Positions 23,269 to 32,400 are shown, counted from the stretch's first letter. The stretch is DNA of 33,991 nucleotides from CAZJLN01 sp964540765 (GCA_964540765.1 CAZINW010000021.1:1-33991); one strand, 5' to 3'. Translations and numbers: made by a program. Notes: generated by a model not told the origin, from the letters alone.

Positions 23269-24699
23269 ATGCCTGTAAATTGCATTCTGGAAGTATTAAA
23301 CCAGCATTGTCAGATGGACCCGGATTTGCCAATCCTGGTGGGGGTGTCCGGTGGACCTGACAGCTTGATGCTTCTGCATGTTTTGCATGGAGCTGGCTTG
23401 AGGGTGATCGCAGCGCACTTGGACCACGGTTTGCGCGAAAGTTCGACCAGGGAGGGTGAGTATTTGGCTGAATTGTGTGAGCGCTGGAGGATTGCATGCG
23501 TTACAGGAAAATCGGATGTAAATGGGTACAGCATGACACACAAACTCTCAATTGAAGAAGCCGCACGGGAATGCCGTTACCGGTTTTTATTTGAGCAGGC
23601 GAACCGGATGCAAACACAGGCAGTCGCAGTTGGGCATAACGCTGATGACCAAGTGGAAACGGTGCTGATGCATTTTTTGCGGGGTGCAGGTACAGGCGGG
23701 TTAAAGGGTATGGCTTACCGGGAGTTTAACGCGGGCTGGAGCAATACCATACCGATCTGGCGACCGATGCTGGGTATTTGGCGGAATGAGGTCATCACTT
23801 ATTGCGAGGCGAATGGATTGGAGCCGGTGATGGACGAAAGCAATAGGGACACTGTGTATTTCAGGAATCGTTTACGGCATGTCCTCCTGCCGGAATTAAA
23901 GAATTATAACCCGCAGATCAAACGCGTGCTGTGGCGCACTGCCAGCGTGATGCAGGCGGATGATGCACTTTTACAATCCCTGACCGAGGAAGCCTGGCAT
24001 GCAGTTGTGGTTACAGAATCAAAAGAGATGATCAGCATCGATTATGAGGGCTTCCAATCTCTACAGGAGGGTCTGAAGAGACGCATTCTGCGACGGGCAA
24101 TTGACCAGATGCGAGCGGGCTTGCGGGACATCGGGCTGGATGTAGTTGAGCGGGCTATCCATGCTTTGGAGAAACCATCTATGTCAGGCAGAATGGACCT
24201 GGCTGCGAAGCTTGATTTGATCATTGGCACGGAGGTGATCACCCTGGTTGAACAAGGCGCCAGCTTGCCTCCCGGAGACGTACCGCAAATGGCTGAGAAT
24301 GAGGGGCTGGCGCTTTCGCCGGGCGGTGCTGTTCAATTGAAGAATGGCTGGGAACTCACAGCGGAGATGATGACCGCTGATGAATTGGCGAGGGTCAGTG
24401 AGGTTGAGCGCAATCATCCTGATCATGCCTGGCTGGACGGAGCAGGCGTCAAAATTCCGCTGACAGTGAGGGGGCGAAAACCTGGCGATCGATGGAAGCC
24501 GCTTGGGTTGGGAGGTCACAGGCAGAAGATCAGTGATCTTTACATCAATGAAAAAATACCAGAGCCAGCCCGTGCAGGCTGGCCACTGGTGGTTAGCGCA
24601 GATGAGATCATCTGGGTGGTCGGGGCGAGACCCTGTGAGACTTTCAGGTTAAAGGGCGACGAGAAGTCCATCCTGCACTTGAAAGTTGCCAGAAATTAA
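23269..24699 (+). CDS. tilS: tRNA(Ile)-lysidine synthase
   Basis: Modifies the CAU anticodon of a tRNA-Ile to lysidine, so that it reads AUA. 476 residues: PP-loop ATPase domain with SGGPDS (27-32) and GHNADDQVET (122-131), a middle helical region, and the C-terminal TilS domain (about 380-470; KPGDRWKPLGLGGHRQKISDLYI). There is no ribosome site before the ATG. Instead TATAAT ends 6 nt upstream, so the message is probably leaderless. Convergent with the LCP gene, whose stop lies 9 bp away. Confidence 0.94.
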   Translation: MPVNCILEVLNQHCQMDPDLPILVGVSGGPDSLMLLHVLHGAGLRVIAAHLDHGLRESSTREGEYLAELCERWRIACVTGKSDVNGYSMTHKLSIEEAARECRYRFLFEQANRMQTQAVAVGHNADDQVETVLMHFLRGAGTGGLKGMAYREFNAGWSNTIPIWRPMLGIWRNEVITYCEANGLEPVMDESNRDTVYFRNRLRHVLLPELKNYNPQIKRVLWRTASVMQADDALLQSLTEEAWHAVVVTESKEMISIDYEGFQSLQEGLKRRILRRAIDQMRAGLRDIGLDVVERAIHALEKPSMSGRMDLAAKLDLIIGTEVITLVEQGASLPPGDVPQMAENEGLALSPGGAVQLKNGWELTAEMMTADELARVSEVERNHPDHAWLDGAGVKIPLTVRGRKPGDRWKPLGLGGHRQKISDLYINEKIPEPARAGWPLVVSADEIIWVVGARPCETFRLKGDEKSILHLKVARN

Positions 24700-24708
24700 A
24701 AAAGAATT

Positions 24709-25677
24709 TTACGGATTTTCAATCCACAAGACTTTTAATAGAATTTGTTCAATGGCTGGATAGTTAGGCAGCAAGACATCAGCCCCTTCTGGTGTGATCC
24801 ATCCAGTTGCTTCATTTGGGCTGATGGCATAAGTTGTGACAGAATCCTCATCTGTTAATTTTCCAAAGCGGATCAGCAGTGGCCAAAGATCTTTTGTCTG
24901 AACGTCTGACTCAATGGAATTTTCAAATGCGCCAATCAGTTGAGAGCTGTTCGCAATGGACTGAAAGCTGATGACTTTTCTGGCTATAGCCTGGGTGACT
25001 TCCTGGGCACGGCGGGTGCGATCGAAATCAGAGGAATTATAACGGGCGCGCACATACCAGAGGGCATACTCACTATCCATGGGTACAACGCCGGGCTCCA
25101 CGCGGCACCAGCGTTCAGCGTTGAATTCACATTGGTCTTCCATCACCTGGGTGACCTTTACATCAATTCCGCCGAGCAAGTCGACGATTTCCTTGAAACC
25201 TTCAAAATCGACCATGGCATAGTGGTCGGGTTTGAAGCCAAAATTGACAAACAAAGTGTCGGAGAGCAGCTCATAACCCCCATAGGGCTGGACAGTGTTG
25301 ATGCGTTGTTCGCCGAAGCCAGGGATGTTTACCCAGAGGTCACGCGGGAAGGAAAGCAGGTTGACCTTTGATTCTTTCAAATTAACAGAGACCAACAGGA
25401 TGACATCAGTGCGATAGCCGGACTCAGGGCGGTAGTCTGAACCGAGCAGCATGTACGTTACCACATCCTCCTGGGTGGTTAATCCACCCGTGGTGTCGAT
25501 GGTGTAGTTCTTTTGGATTTCGGGTTCCTCTGTAGTTTTTGAGAATAAACCGGGCTTTCCATCCCTGATCAGGTTCAAACTGATGGCTGCCAAAATAGCC
25601 AGGATCAGGAGGAAGGGAATGAGCAGAGCCAAGGTGACAAGCCAGGATCTGCGCTTTTTAGGTTTTTCTAGATTCAC
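24709..25677 (-). CDS. LytR-CpsA-Psr (LCP) family protein 1
   Basis: 322 residues: one N-terminal membrane helix (about 12-37) and an extracytoplasmic LCP domain (about 75-245). The family's arginines and acidic residues are visible in GSDYRPESGYRTDVILL, SFPRDLWV and SSDFDRTRRAQEV. LCP enzymes transfer undecaprenyl-linked glycopolymers to the cell wall or to proteins. Starts at GTG 25677 with GGAG 6 nt upstream. It closely resembles the LCP protein at 26876-27916 in the C-terminal half (WITPEGADVLLPNYPAI versus WITGEGAMVLIPDYNAI), so the two are paralogues. Confidence 0.92.
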   Translation of the reverse strand: MNLEKPKKRRSWLVTLALLIPFLLILAILAAISLNLIRDGKPGLFSKTTEEPEIQKNYTIDTTGGLTTQEDVVTYMLLGSDYRPESGYRTDVILLVSVNLKESKVNLLSFPRDLWVNIPGFGEQRINTVQPYGGYELLSDTLFVNFGFKPDHYAMVDFEGFKEIVDLLGGIDVKVTQVMEDQCEFNAERWCRVEPGVVPMDSEYALWYVRARYNSSDFDRTRRAQEVTQAIARKVISFQSIANSSQLIGAFENSIESDVQTKDLWPLLIRFGKLTDEDSVTTYAISPNEATGWITPEGADVLLPNYPAIEQILLKVLWIENP

Positions 25678-25855
25678 TTATTACTCCATTTTTCAGCCAT
25701 ACGGCTGTCATTGTCCGTGATGATCACAATAATGCCGCCTATCTTACCATTAAAAAGCAAGAAGAGCAGGGTGCTATTATTAAAAAGTGTGCACTAAGAG
25801 ATCAATACAATTCTATATTCAGATCAGGGTTCGAGATGATTAACTACAAATGCTT

Positions 25856-26797
25856 TCAGGTTTCTGATTCGATCATTGGCGATACAAGGTCGAAACCCTG
25901 ATCTTTTGCCAGACGGCGCAGTTTGAGAAATACCTCGCGCCACTGGATCTTTGAAATGCCAAGCTTTTGACGGATTTTTTCTGGTTCGATGCCGTTGATC
26001 AAATCTTGAAGTGCACTGGTCCAACGGCACATGTCAAAGGATAAATGTTTCTCCAACCCAACAGCCTGTCCAAGTTCTTCAAAGATGTATTCAAGCCGGC
26101 GCGGCGACCATGGGAAAATCTCATTATTGGGTTGATACTGTCGTAAATAATCCTGATAAGATTCCACCCACATGTTTGAGACAGGGATCTTGCGTTCCTT
26201 GTAGCGATAACGGGGATTGGTGTAGCGCACAAAAATGAAAGGGCCTTCAGCTGCATCCATTTCTAGATGATTGCAAGTGAGAGCCAGGCACTCGCCTTTT
26301 TTGATGGCAGTCTCCAGAATGAGCGCCAGCAGGGTGAACGGGCGGGCATCTGGTGCTTCACCAAAGCGAAGATTGTTCGCGTAATCCAAAACCTGCTGAT
26401 ATTCTGTTTCGGTTAACACGACTGGAAGTGGACTGATAACCGTAAGCTGTACCAGCTTTTCAGCCGGATCAACCGTGATAACACCATACTGGTTAAGCCA
26501 GCGGAAGAAGGATTTCAAGGAAGTGATCCTGCGGGCAAGGCTTTTCGGACTGCAGGGGACATTGCGTTCTTTTTCAAGCCAGGTAACAAAGGCATCAAGG
26601 TCCCTGGTTGTGATTGCACCGATTTGTTTATCAGGGGGAAGGAAGGATTCCAGGAGATTAAGATCAGCAATAAAGGCTTTAATGGTATGTACGGAACGAC
26701 CTTGATCGAGCAGGTAGTGTTTCCATAGTTGGATGCTGGGCTGTAACAAGGTTGTTTCGCTGATATGCGCAGATAAAGGTGTCAATTTTTCTGACAT
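25856..26797 (-). CDS. Tyrosine-recombinase-fold protein with degenerate active site
   Basis: 313 residues in the XerC/XerD layout: SAM-like core-binding domain (about 20-105) and catalytic-type domain (about 125-300). Aligned to the standard motifs, catalytic Arg I is K166 (TAIKKGE for TGLRISE), the first box His is D255, Arg II is kept (R258), the LGH His is I281, and the nucleophile Tyr is F290 (LGISKIQWREVF). A Lys in RYKERKIPV is kept. It should fold and may bind DNA but is unlikely to cut it. ATG 26797 has GGAG 5 nt upstream. It sits between two LCP genes, and no att-like repeats were noticed. Confidence 0.85.
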   Translation of the reverse strand: MSEKLTPLSAHISETTLLQPSIQLWKHYLLDQGRSVHTIKAFIADLNLLESFLPPDKQIGAITTRDLDAFVTWLEKERNVPCSPKSLARRITSLKSFFRWLNQYGVITVDPAEKLVQLTVISPLPVVLTETEYQQVLDYANNLRFGEAPDARPFTLLALILETAIKKGECLALTCNHLEMDAAEGPFIFVRYTNPRYRYKERKIPVSNMWVESYQDYLRQYQPNNEIFPWSPRRLEYIFEELGQAVGLEKHLSFDMCRWTSALQDLINGIEPEKIRQKLGISKIQWREVFLKLRRLAKDQGFDLVSPMIESET

Positions 26798-26841
26798 GAT
26801 AACTCCAGTCAAAAATTCGTATAGTCAGACATTATTAACTT

Positions 26842-26870
26842 AGTTTAAATCAAATTCGGGGAACTGTCAA
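26842..26870 (-). promoter_or_regulatory. Sigma70-type promoter of the recombinase-like gene
   Basis: TTGACA (26865-26870), 17-bp spacer and TAAACT (26842-26847) on the minus strand, in the 78-bp gap after the upstream LCP gene. It suggests that the recombinase-like gene has its own transcription start about 38 nt before its ATG. Confidence 0.6.
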
Positions 26871-26875
26871 ATGGA

Positions 26876-27916
26876 TCAGTTATTGAGATGAAGGGCTTCC
26901 AGCAAAATTGAGTAAATGGCATTGTAATCCGGGATCAACACCATGGCACCCTCACCAGTGATCCAGTTCACGGTCCCAGTGGCGCCAATTGCATAACGGT
27001 GAATGTTTGCGGGATCCTGCAGGGATTTCGCCATGGATAAATACGGGAGGATATCCCCAATCTTGATGTCTGTCTCGACATACTGGGAGTAGATGCTGAA
27101 GAGCTGTGGTGCCTTGGTGATGGCGTCCATCCCCATGGCTTTGTTGAAGATTGCCTGCACCACTTCCTGCGTGCGGCGGGCACGGTCAAAATCACTGGTC
27201 GTGTAACGGGCACGGGAATACCAGAGTGCCAGTTCGGAATCCATGTGGATCCATCCTGGTCCGACGCTGCACCAACTGTTCACGCTCAAAGTGTGGTTGC
27301 ATTGGTCGGAAAGATTCTGTTCCGCATATACATCAATGCCGCCAAGAGTGTCAATTACCTGGGAAAAGCCAGCGAAATCAACCATCACATACTTATCCGG
27401 TCGGACGCCAAAATTGACTTCAAAGGTATCTGCCAAAAGTTGAAAACCACCCACCTGGTGCGCTGTGTTGATGCGGTTCATCTGCCAACCGGGAATGGTC
27501 ACATACAGATCACGCGGGAAAGACACAATGCTGACGTCATTATATTCAGGGTTTATAGAAAGCAGCATGATCACGTCTGTGCGGTAACCGCCATCATTGC
27601 GGGAATCAGAGCCGAGTAAGAGAATATTGAGCTGATCCTGAGGTTTGGCAACCTGTTCAATGGTGGGCACGGGCGTGGGGGTATTGAGCGGCTGGGGCAG
27701 CAGTTCGATGACCCCATCTTCGACCTGGTAGGCAAAAGCGTCTGGTTGGAAGGGTGTTGGAGTGATCTGTGCTCCCTTGATGCTGATGTGATAAGGAAAA
27801 TCAGGCGAGGAAGCGACTTTTGTAACCAGCAAGCCGGCAAAGATGGTTATCACGAGGGAGAGTGTGATGATCAGGAATAAGGTCAATATGACGACTTGAT
27901 ATTTTTTTAGGTGCAT
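26876..27916 (-). CDS. LytR-CpsA-Psr (LCP) family protein 2
   Basis: 346 residues: N-terminal membrane helix (about 7-34), a spacer with a TPTPVPT stretch (about 78-85), then the LCP domain (about 98-270) with SDSRNDGGYRTDVIML, SFPRDLYV and TSDFDRARRTQEV. It is a glycopolymer transferase acting outside the membrane, by family. ATG 27916 is preferred (AGGA 6 nt upstream) over a TTG at 27946. The 35-bp gap to the upstream GHKL gene suggests cotranscription. Confidence 0.93.
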   Translation of the reverse strand: MHLKKYQVVILTLFLIITLSLVITIFAGLLVTKVASSPDFPYHISIKGAQITPTPFQPDAFAYQVEDGVIELLPQPLNTPTPVPTIEQVAKPQDQLNILLLGSDSRNDGGYRTDVIMLLSINPEYNDVSIVSFPRDLYVTIPGWQMNRINTAHQVGGFQLLADTFEVNFGVRPDKYVMVDFAGFSQVIDTLGGIDVYAEQNLSDQCNHTLSVNSWCSVGPGWIHMDSELALWYSRARYTTSDFDRARRTQEVVQAIFNKAMGMDAITKAPQLFSIYSQYVETDIKIGDILPYLSMAKSLQDPANIHRYAIGATGTVNWITGEGAMVLIPDYNAIYSILLEALHLNN

Positions 27917-27951
27917 TGATTCCTCACGGGTAACAATATAACCCAAATTGC

Positions 27952-30162
27952 TTATTTGGGCAATTCCTCTTTTTTAGCATCATCAATTGGTTGTATGGCA
28001 GGTATCGTCACACGGTAAGTGGTAGGTTTATCCACATCACTTTTGATCCAGATATTTCCATTGACATGGCGCACCAGGCGCAGCACATCACGCAGAGATT
28101 GAACATCACCGACACCGCCTGGAATGGGTTGCCCGATCCGTTCTATCAGGGTGAAAAAGCTATCCTGCTCCTGCAGGGATAACCCGCCACCCTGATCCGT
28201 TGCCTCAATTACCAGACCCACCTGGGTCCCTTCAAACTGCTCGAGTTGCAGGGTTAAGTTGACTTGACCGCCATTTGGGGACGCTTTGAGTGCATTGGTT
28301 AAGAGACCGCACAAAATCAACTTAAAGGCATTCGGATCTACTGAAACATCTTCAGGACAATTTTGAAGATTAGTTGCCAGTTTTACATTTTTTTGTGCAA
28401 AAGCTTCTGACAATCCCTGCGAGACATCATGCAGACAGAAGAGTGGGTTGAATCCAGGATGGGATTCTGGATCTGCAGGTGCATTTGCTGGTGCGGATTT
28501 GCCATATCCCTGCTGATCTGCAGCATCATGGACCTGTTCATTATCCCTGTCCTGGGCAGACAGGATCCCTTCCAGCACTGACTTTGCCTGGTTAAGTGCG
28601 CTGTGCAGCCTGGCATTTTGCGCATTTACCTGTTCCAATTGGTTTTCAAGAGCCTGTTTTTGAGCCTGAACTGCCCTGGCTGCATTCACTTCATTGATGG
28701 AATCTGCCACCTGGGTTTCAAGGGATTGGATCTTGTCTTCAAGTTGTTTTTGCCTTTCAATCCAGATCTGGATCTCGGATAAATGGCTGGCTTTGCTATT
28801 ATTAAATTCTGAGCGGAGTTCAGCCAGCAGTTGTTGTGATCTTTCATATTGCTGCTGAAGTTTTTGATTTTCCCGCACGGACTGGTTGAGCGAAACCTGG
28901 ACTGCATCCAAGGCTGCGTTGCGTGCATCAATCTCGACTGCATTATCTAGGATCTTTACCAGGCTGGGGGAAAGCACTTCCAATTTTTCAAATGAATCGG
29001 ACTGCCATTGATGAAAAGTATATGGCGTCAGGAAGAGAAAGGCAGTTGTGCAGGCTTTGCCATTATATTTGATGGGGAAGAACACCGGGTTGCCCAATTG
29101 ATTGTATCCAATTGCCTGGAACAGACTCTGAAGATCTTGTGAATGATCCTTCTTATCCAATTGCAGGATTTTTCCATCCTGAAAAGACTGGAAAAGTATG
29201 GGGACCTGGGCTTCCGTGAGGGCGAAATTCTTAAGGTAATCCTCGCGGATCAGGTCATAGGTGCTTTCAAAACAGATCTCCTTGTTTTGGGAGTCCAGGT
29301 GAAGAATGGCACAGATATCCGCCATCATAAAAAGACTGACGGCATGCGAAACTGCATTATGGATTTTCTTGTCACTGTTTTGCAGGGAAATATCCAGCAT
29401 GGCGGAAGCCAAACGGGGGGTTACATCCACTTTCAAGTCCTGTTTATTGGGGGCTGTTTTTAAAATCCCATTCTGGCTGTTGACAAAGCCAAGGTTAATA
29501 AAATGCCACACAGCCCCGGGTAGAAGCGAATAAAGCAAAAGCTGGCTGAAAATAACCATGGCTGGCAGGTTTCCCCAATTCGGCAAGAGCAAGTGGAGCA
29601 GATGACCAGCAAGTGCAAGGCATATGATCAGAACAGGTTCCAGCTTGAAGCCATTTCTGCGCACGATAACCAGGATCAATGCGGAAATACAGATGAGCAT
29701 GGCAAAGATCTGCCAGAGGTGATCCAGCCAGCTGCCGTTAAAAACACCATCTCCCGATTGACGCAGCCAGAAAAACAATGTGAGACCTGCAAGGCATAAG
29801 AGGAGAGCGTTAACGCTGCCTGCTGCAACAGTCTGCCAGGTTTTGGGTTTCTCCGAAAGGAGCATCCAGACCAGCCAGACAAAGGCTGCCAGGCTGAGGA
29901 AACGAAACACGATGGGCAGGATCGTTGAGAAGGTTGCGCTTCCAAACCAGGCGGGGATGGAGAACGCCAGGAGCAGCAACTGCAGCACGAGCACAATGAT
30001 CAAGCCCAGCATGACCCGCTGGATTTTTTGTGCGTGCATACTTTTGTAGGCTTTGCAAACGGAGATCAGCGCCAATAGCAGGGTTGAGAGGACGAGCAGG
30101 TGATAGACCAGGACACCCGGGAAGGTTGTCAGGATTGTGAAGGTCTCATTTGGCGGTGTCAT
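27952..30162 (-). CDS. 7TM-GAF-coiled-coil-GHKL ATPase (histidine-kinase-like)
   Basis: 736 residues. About seven membrane helices (15-35, 48-68, 80-102, 112-132, 150-168, 176-193 and 198-222) precede a GAF-like sensor (about 250-410). A long coiled coil (about 415-530) and a GHKL ATPase (about 570-722) follow. The ATPase has N-box LLTNALKASPNGG (N623) and G1 box DQGGGLS (656-662), and its G2 region is loose. I see no HisKA H-box (no H-E/D-x-R/K-x-P) where it should be; the linker instead contains a low-complexity Ala/Pro stretch. It may be a non-canonical kinase, or a sensor acting through a partner. No response regulator adjoins. Downstream is LCP gene 2, hinting at an envelope-related role. 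Confidence 0.8.
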   Translation of the reverse strand: MTPPNETFTILTTFPGVLVYHLLVLSTLLLALISVCKAYKSMHAQKIQRVMLGLIIVLVLQLLLLAFSIPAWFGSATFSTILPIVFRFLSLAAFVWLVWMLLSEKPKTWQTVAAGSVNALLLCLAGLTLFFWLRQSGDGVFNGSWLDHLWQIFAMLICISALILVIVRRNGFKLEPVLIICLALAGHLLHLLLPNWGNLPAMVIFSQLLLYSLLPGAVWHFINLGFVNSQNGILKTAPNKQDLKVDVTPRLASAMLDISLQNSDKKIHNAVSHAVSLFMMADICAILHLDSQNKEICFESTYDLIREDYLKNFALTEAQVPILFQSFQDGKILQLDKKDHSQDLQSLFQAIGYNQLGNPVFFPIKYNGKACTTAFLFLTPYTFHQWQSDSFEKLEVLSPSLVKILDNAVEIDARNAALDAVQVSLNQSVRENQKLQQQYERSQQLLAELRSEFNNSKASHLSEIQIWIERQKQLEDKIQSLETQVADSINEVNAARAVQAQKQALENQLEQVNAQNARLHSALNQAKSVLEGILSAQDRDNEQVHDAADQQGYGKSAPANAPADPESHPGFNPLFCLHDVSQGLSEAFAQKNVKLATNLQNCPEDVSVDPNAFKLILCGLLTNALKASPNGGQVNLTLQLEQFEGTQVGLVIEATDQGGGLSLQEQDSFFTLIERIGQPIPGGVGDVQSLRDVLRLVRHVNGNIWIKSDVDKPTTYRVTIPAIQPIDDAKKEELPK

Positions 30163-30268
30163 TTTTTCTATTCACTCAATTGTGCAGCCTGGTCTATTTA
30201 GAGCTTGAAAGTCTCTCATTGAATGTTGCAAGAACCATTCCAACGTATGTAGCATGAACCGATAATGC

Positions 30269-30290
30269 GATCGATAATTCATCATCGATC
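30269..30290. repeat. Small inverted repeat at the transpeptidase 3' end
   Basis: GATCGAT (30269-30275) and ATCGATC (30284-30290) with an 8-nt loop, overlapping the last bases of the L,D-transpeptidase gene. No U tract follows, so it is a weak candidate for a 3'-end structure or a regulator site. Confidence 0.35.
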
Positions 30291-31830
30291 AGGATTGAAT
30301 TTCGACGACGACACCATCTTCAGCCCAATAGTAAAGCGACTCGGCAGCGTCAAGGTCGAGGATGATGCAGCCATAGGAGGCTGGCGTACCAAGACTGCCG
30401 CCCCACAGGCGCACCCCGCTGGAAAGCAGGGGGAGCCCATGGATGCCGTTCATAAAATCAGGCCAGGCTTCATAGATACCCAAAAAATGGGGCATCCAAA
30501 GATCCCAGTTGGATGCATAGGCATCCAGGTAACGCGATTGTATCTGGAAGATACCTGCCATGGTGGGTGAGTCTTCCATACCGGTGGAGATGACATACTC
30601 GCTGCGAAGCTGACCATTTTCATAGGTCCACATGTGCTGGTCGCTGATGCTGATGACAATGCGCTTGTTTTCAATGACTGGCAATGGCAGTAGATCATTC
30701 AAGGATGGGATGGTCAATTCCATATCATTGTAGAGATTATATTCTGTTAACCCTGGGTTGGCGTCCAGAATCCGGTAAAGCGGCATGCCATGATCCAGTG
30801 AAATTGACCAGAGCGACTCACCTGGCTGGACAACGTGAGCGGTGGGATTATGGATGATCTCTGCCTTGGCAACCCGCCCGGAGATCCAGTACTGAAGGAT
30901 GCTTTCAACGCCTTCAGGTAAAGCAAGCCTTCGTTCCGGCTGAAGAGACTCTTCCCACCCGTCTAGGATGGGCTGGATGGTCTCGATGGTTGGCTCCAAG
31001 GAGACCCGAGAATTTTCCTGATCGATCTGCAGCCAGTTAATGAGGCTGTCAGGCGGGACTGTCCAGGATAAATGCTCATCAGTGATTGGATCATAGGCTG
31101 TAAGTGTGTACTCCTGCTGGAGTTGAAGGGAGATTTCATCCAGCAGGGGTGTAAGATCAGCAATGGCAGGCTGAACGGGGAGCATTTGTAATGAGATCAT
31201 GCCCTGGGTTAACACCAGGAGCGGATTGGTTTTTATTTCCACAAGTGGAGTTTCGACATCAAGGATCGAACCGGGCTGACCTGGAATGGCAATGTAGGTG
31301 TTATCAACCCGCTGGATTTGTGCATTGACCGGCGGGACATTCACGGTTTGGGCGAGCGTTTCAAGTAGCTGGCGCGCCGTGTTTTTATTGAAAGTGAGAT
31401 CGGGTAAGATAATGGTCGACTTTTCCTGAAAAAGTGTTTTGATCTCGCGGAAACCATCCGCTCCGCGCCCAACCTGATAGGCATCCTCAACCGTTGTGAC
31501 GGGATCAACCCTCAGTCCAAGATCGGCTGCACTGACCTCATAAAGCTGACCTTCCATCGTGAGCTGCAATTTGGCATCATGGTTCCAAAATTGGTCGACC
31601 ATGTCTTCAGCCTGCCCCTTGGTTTTATAACTCAAATCGAGGGTGTAAACATGCACGCCAGGCAGAATGACCTGGTTGACCTCTAGGTAAGCGAAGGTAC
31701 CGATCACAGCGATGATCAACAGGAGAATAATTGCCAATAAGCCGATCCAAAGCGCGCTCAATCGCCTGGGCTTGCGCCTGTGAGGCAGGGCTGTCTTTTT
31801 TACTGCCATGGGGCGGGTCGTTTCTTGCAT
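30289..31830 (-). CDS. Membrane-anchored L,D-transpeptidase (YkuD) with PG-binding and LysM domains
   Basis: 513 residues: basic N-terminus, one membrane helix (about 25-48), and a YoaR/PG_binding_4-type region (about 85-270). A LysM module (about 333-378; HVVQPGESLWSISLDHG) and a C-terminal YkuD domain (about 390-513) follow. The active-site pattern is present as H464 in GIHG and S485-Y-G-C488. Family enzymes usually have SHGC, so the His is replaced by Tyr here; the nucleophile C488 remains. It makes 3-3 peptidoglycan cross-links or attaches proteins to the wall, by family. ATG 31830 has AAGG upstream; a TTG at 31878 is less likely. It stands alone between gaps of 126 and 570 bp. Confidence 0.9.
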   Translation of the reverse strand: MQETTRPMAVKKTALPHRRKPRRLSALWIGLLAIILLLIIAVIGTFAYLEVNQVILPGVHVYTLDLSYKTKGQAEDMVDQFWNHDAKLQLTMEGQLYEVSAADLGLRVDPVTTVEDAYQVGRGADGFREIKTLFQEKSTIILPDLTFNKNTARQLLETLAQTVNVPPVNAQIQRVDNTYIAIPGQPGSILDVETPLVEIKTNPLLVLTQGMISLQMLPVQPAIADLTPLLDEISLQLQQEYTLTAYDPITDEHLSWTVPPDSLINWLQIDQENSRVSLEPTIETIQPILDGWEESLQPERRLALPEGVESILQYWISGRVAKAEIIHNPTAHVVQPGESLWSISLDHGMPLYRILDANPGLTEYNLYNDMELTIPSLNDLLPLPVIENKRIVISISDQHMWTYENGQLRSEYVISTGMEDSPTMAGIFQIQSRYLDAYASNWDLWMPHFLGIYEAWPDFMNGIHGLPLLSSGVRLWGGSLGTPASYGCIILDLDAAESLYYWAEDGVVVEIQS

Positions 31831-32152
31831 GTTCAACCTTGCTTTCTCATTATGACCATCCTGGATGATGACCGCCAATTATGATGTCATTATCATGTCT
31901 CATTTTAAACGAAAAACGAAGCGATAAGTTCCCGAATGCATAATGATCCTGTTACTACTGGGGTGCAAGGCTGATGCCAGCGCTGTACGATGGGATAAAG
32001 TTGATAGTCCAAAACCAGGTCCTATTATTTTCTTTGTGAACTTTACACTTTTACCTTTCATCAATGATTATAGTGTTTTGTGTGTCATAGTTCCCACCAG
32101 CCTGAAAGGCAAGAGGATCAGCTAATAGGGTTGTGTACCTCCCTCACCCCGG

Positions 32153-32172
32153 TCGGGGGACTGGCGTATTTT
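32153..32172 (-). repeat. Second copy of the 20-bp repeat (inverted)
   Basis: On the minus strand it contains AATACGCCAGTCCCCC, identical over 20 bp to 8329-8348. Here the sequence continues as CGACCGGGGTGAGG, giving a small CCCCGACCGGGG inverted repeat that the other copy lacks. Confidence 0.7.
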
Positions 32173-32380
32173 TCCTTGCAATCTTTGCAGACTTCGAGCA
32201 AGGAGCTGCGATTAAGCCATTTGTGCTTTCAACTTTGAGCTATGTGCCCTCCTCACTGTGTTTGTGGGGTATATGTATTTTGGCTTCCCAAAGGGACACA
32301 GCGTGTGCAAAAACCGCAAAAACTCAAGCAAGAGGCAACCTCCAAGTAGCTTGCGGGGTTAAATTTCTGGTTCTGAATGC

Positions 32381-32400
32381 TTCTTTGCGCGCGAGATTCC
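32381..32400 (-). repeat. CTCGCGCGCAAAG repeat remnant
   Basis: On the minus strand it reads GAATCTCGCGCGCAAAG, related to 7942-7958. It begins immediately after the gltX stop codon. Confidence 0.4.

Noticed and set aside
25678..26880. Recombinase gene as a sign of an integrated element
   Set aside because: No tRNA, att-like direct repeats, transposase or phage genes flank it, its active site is lost, and neighbours look chromosomal.
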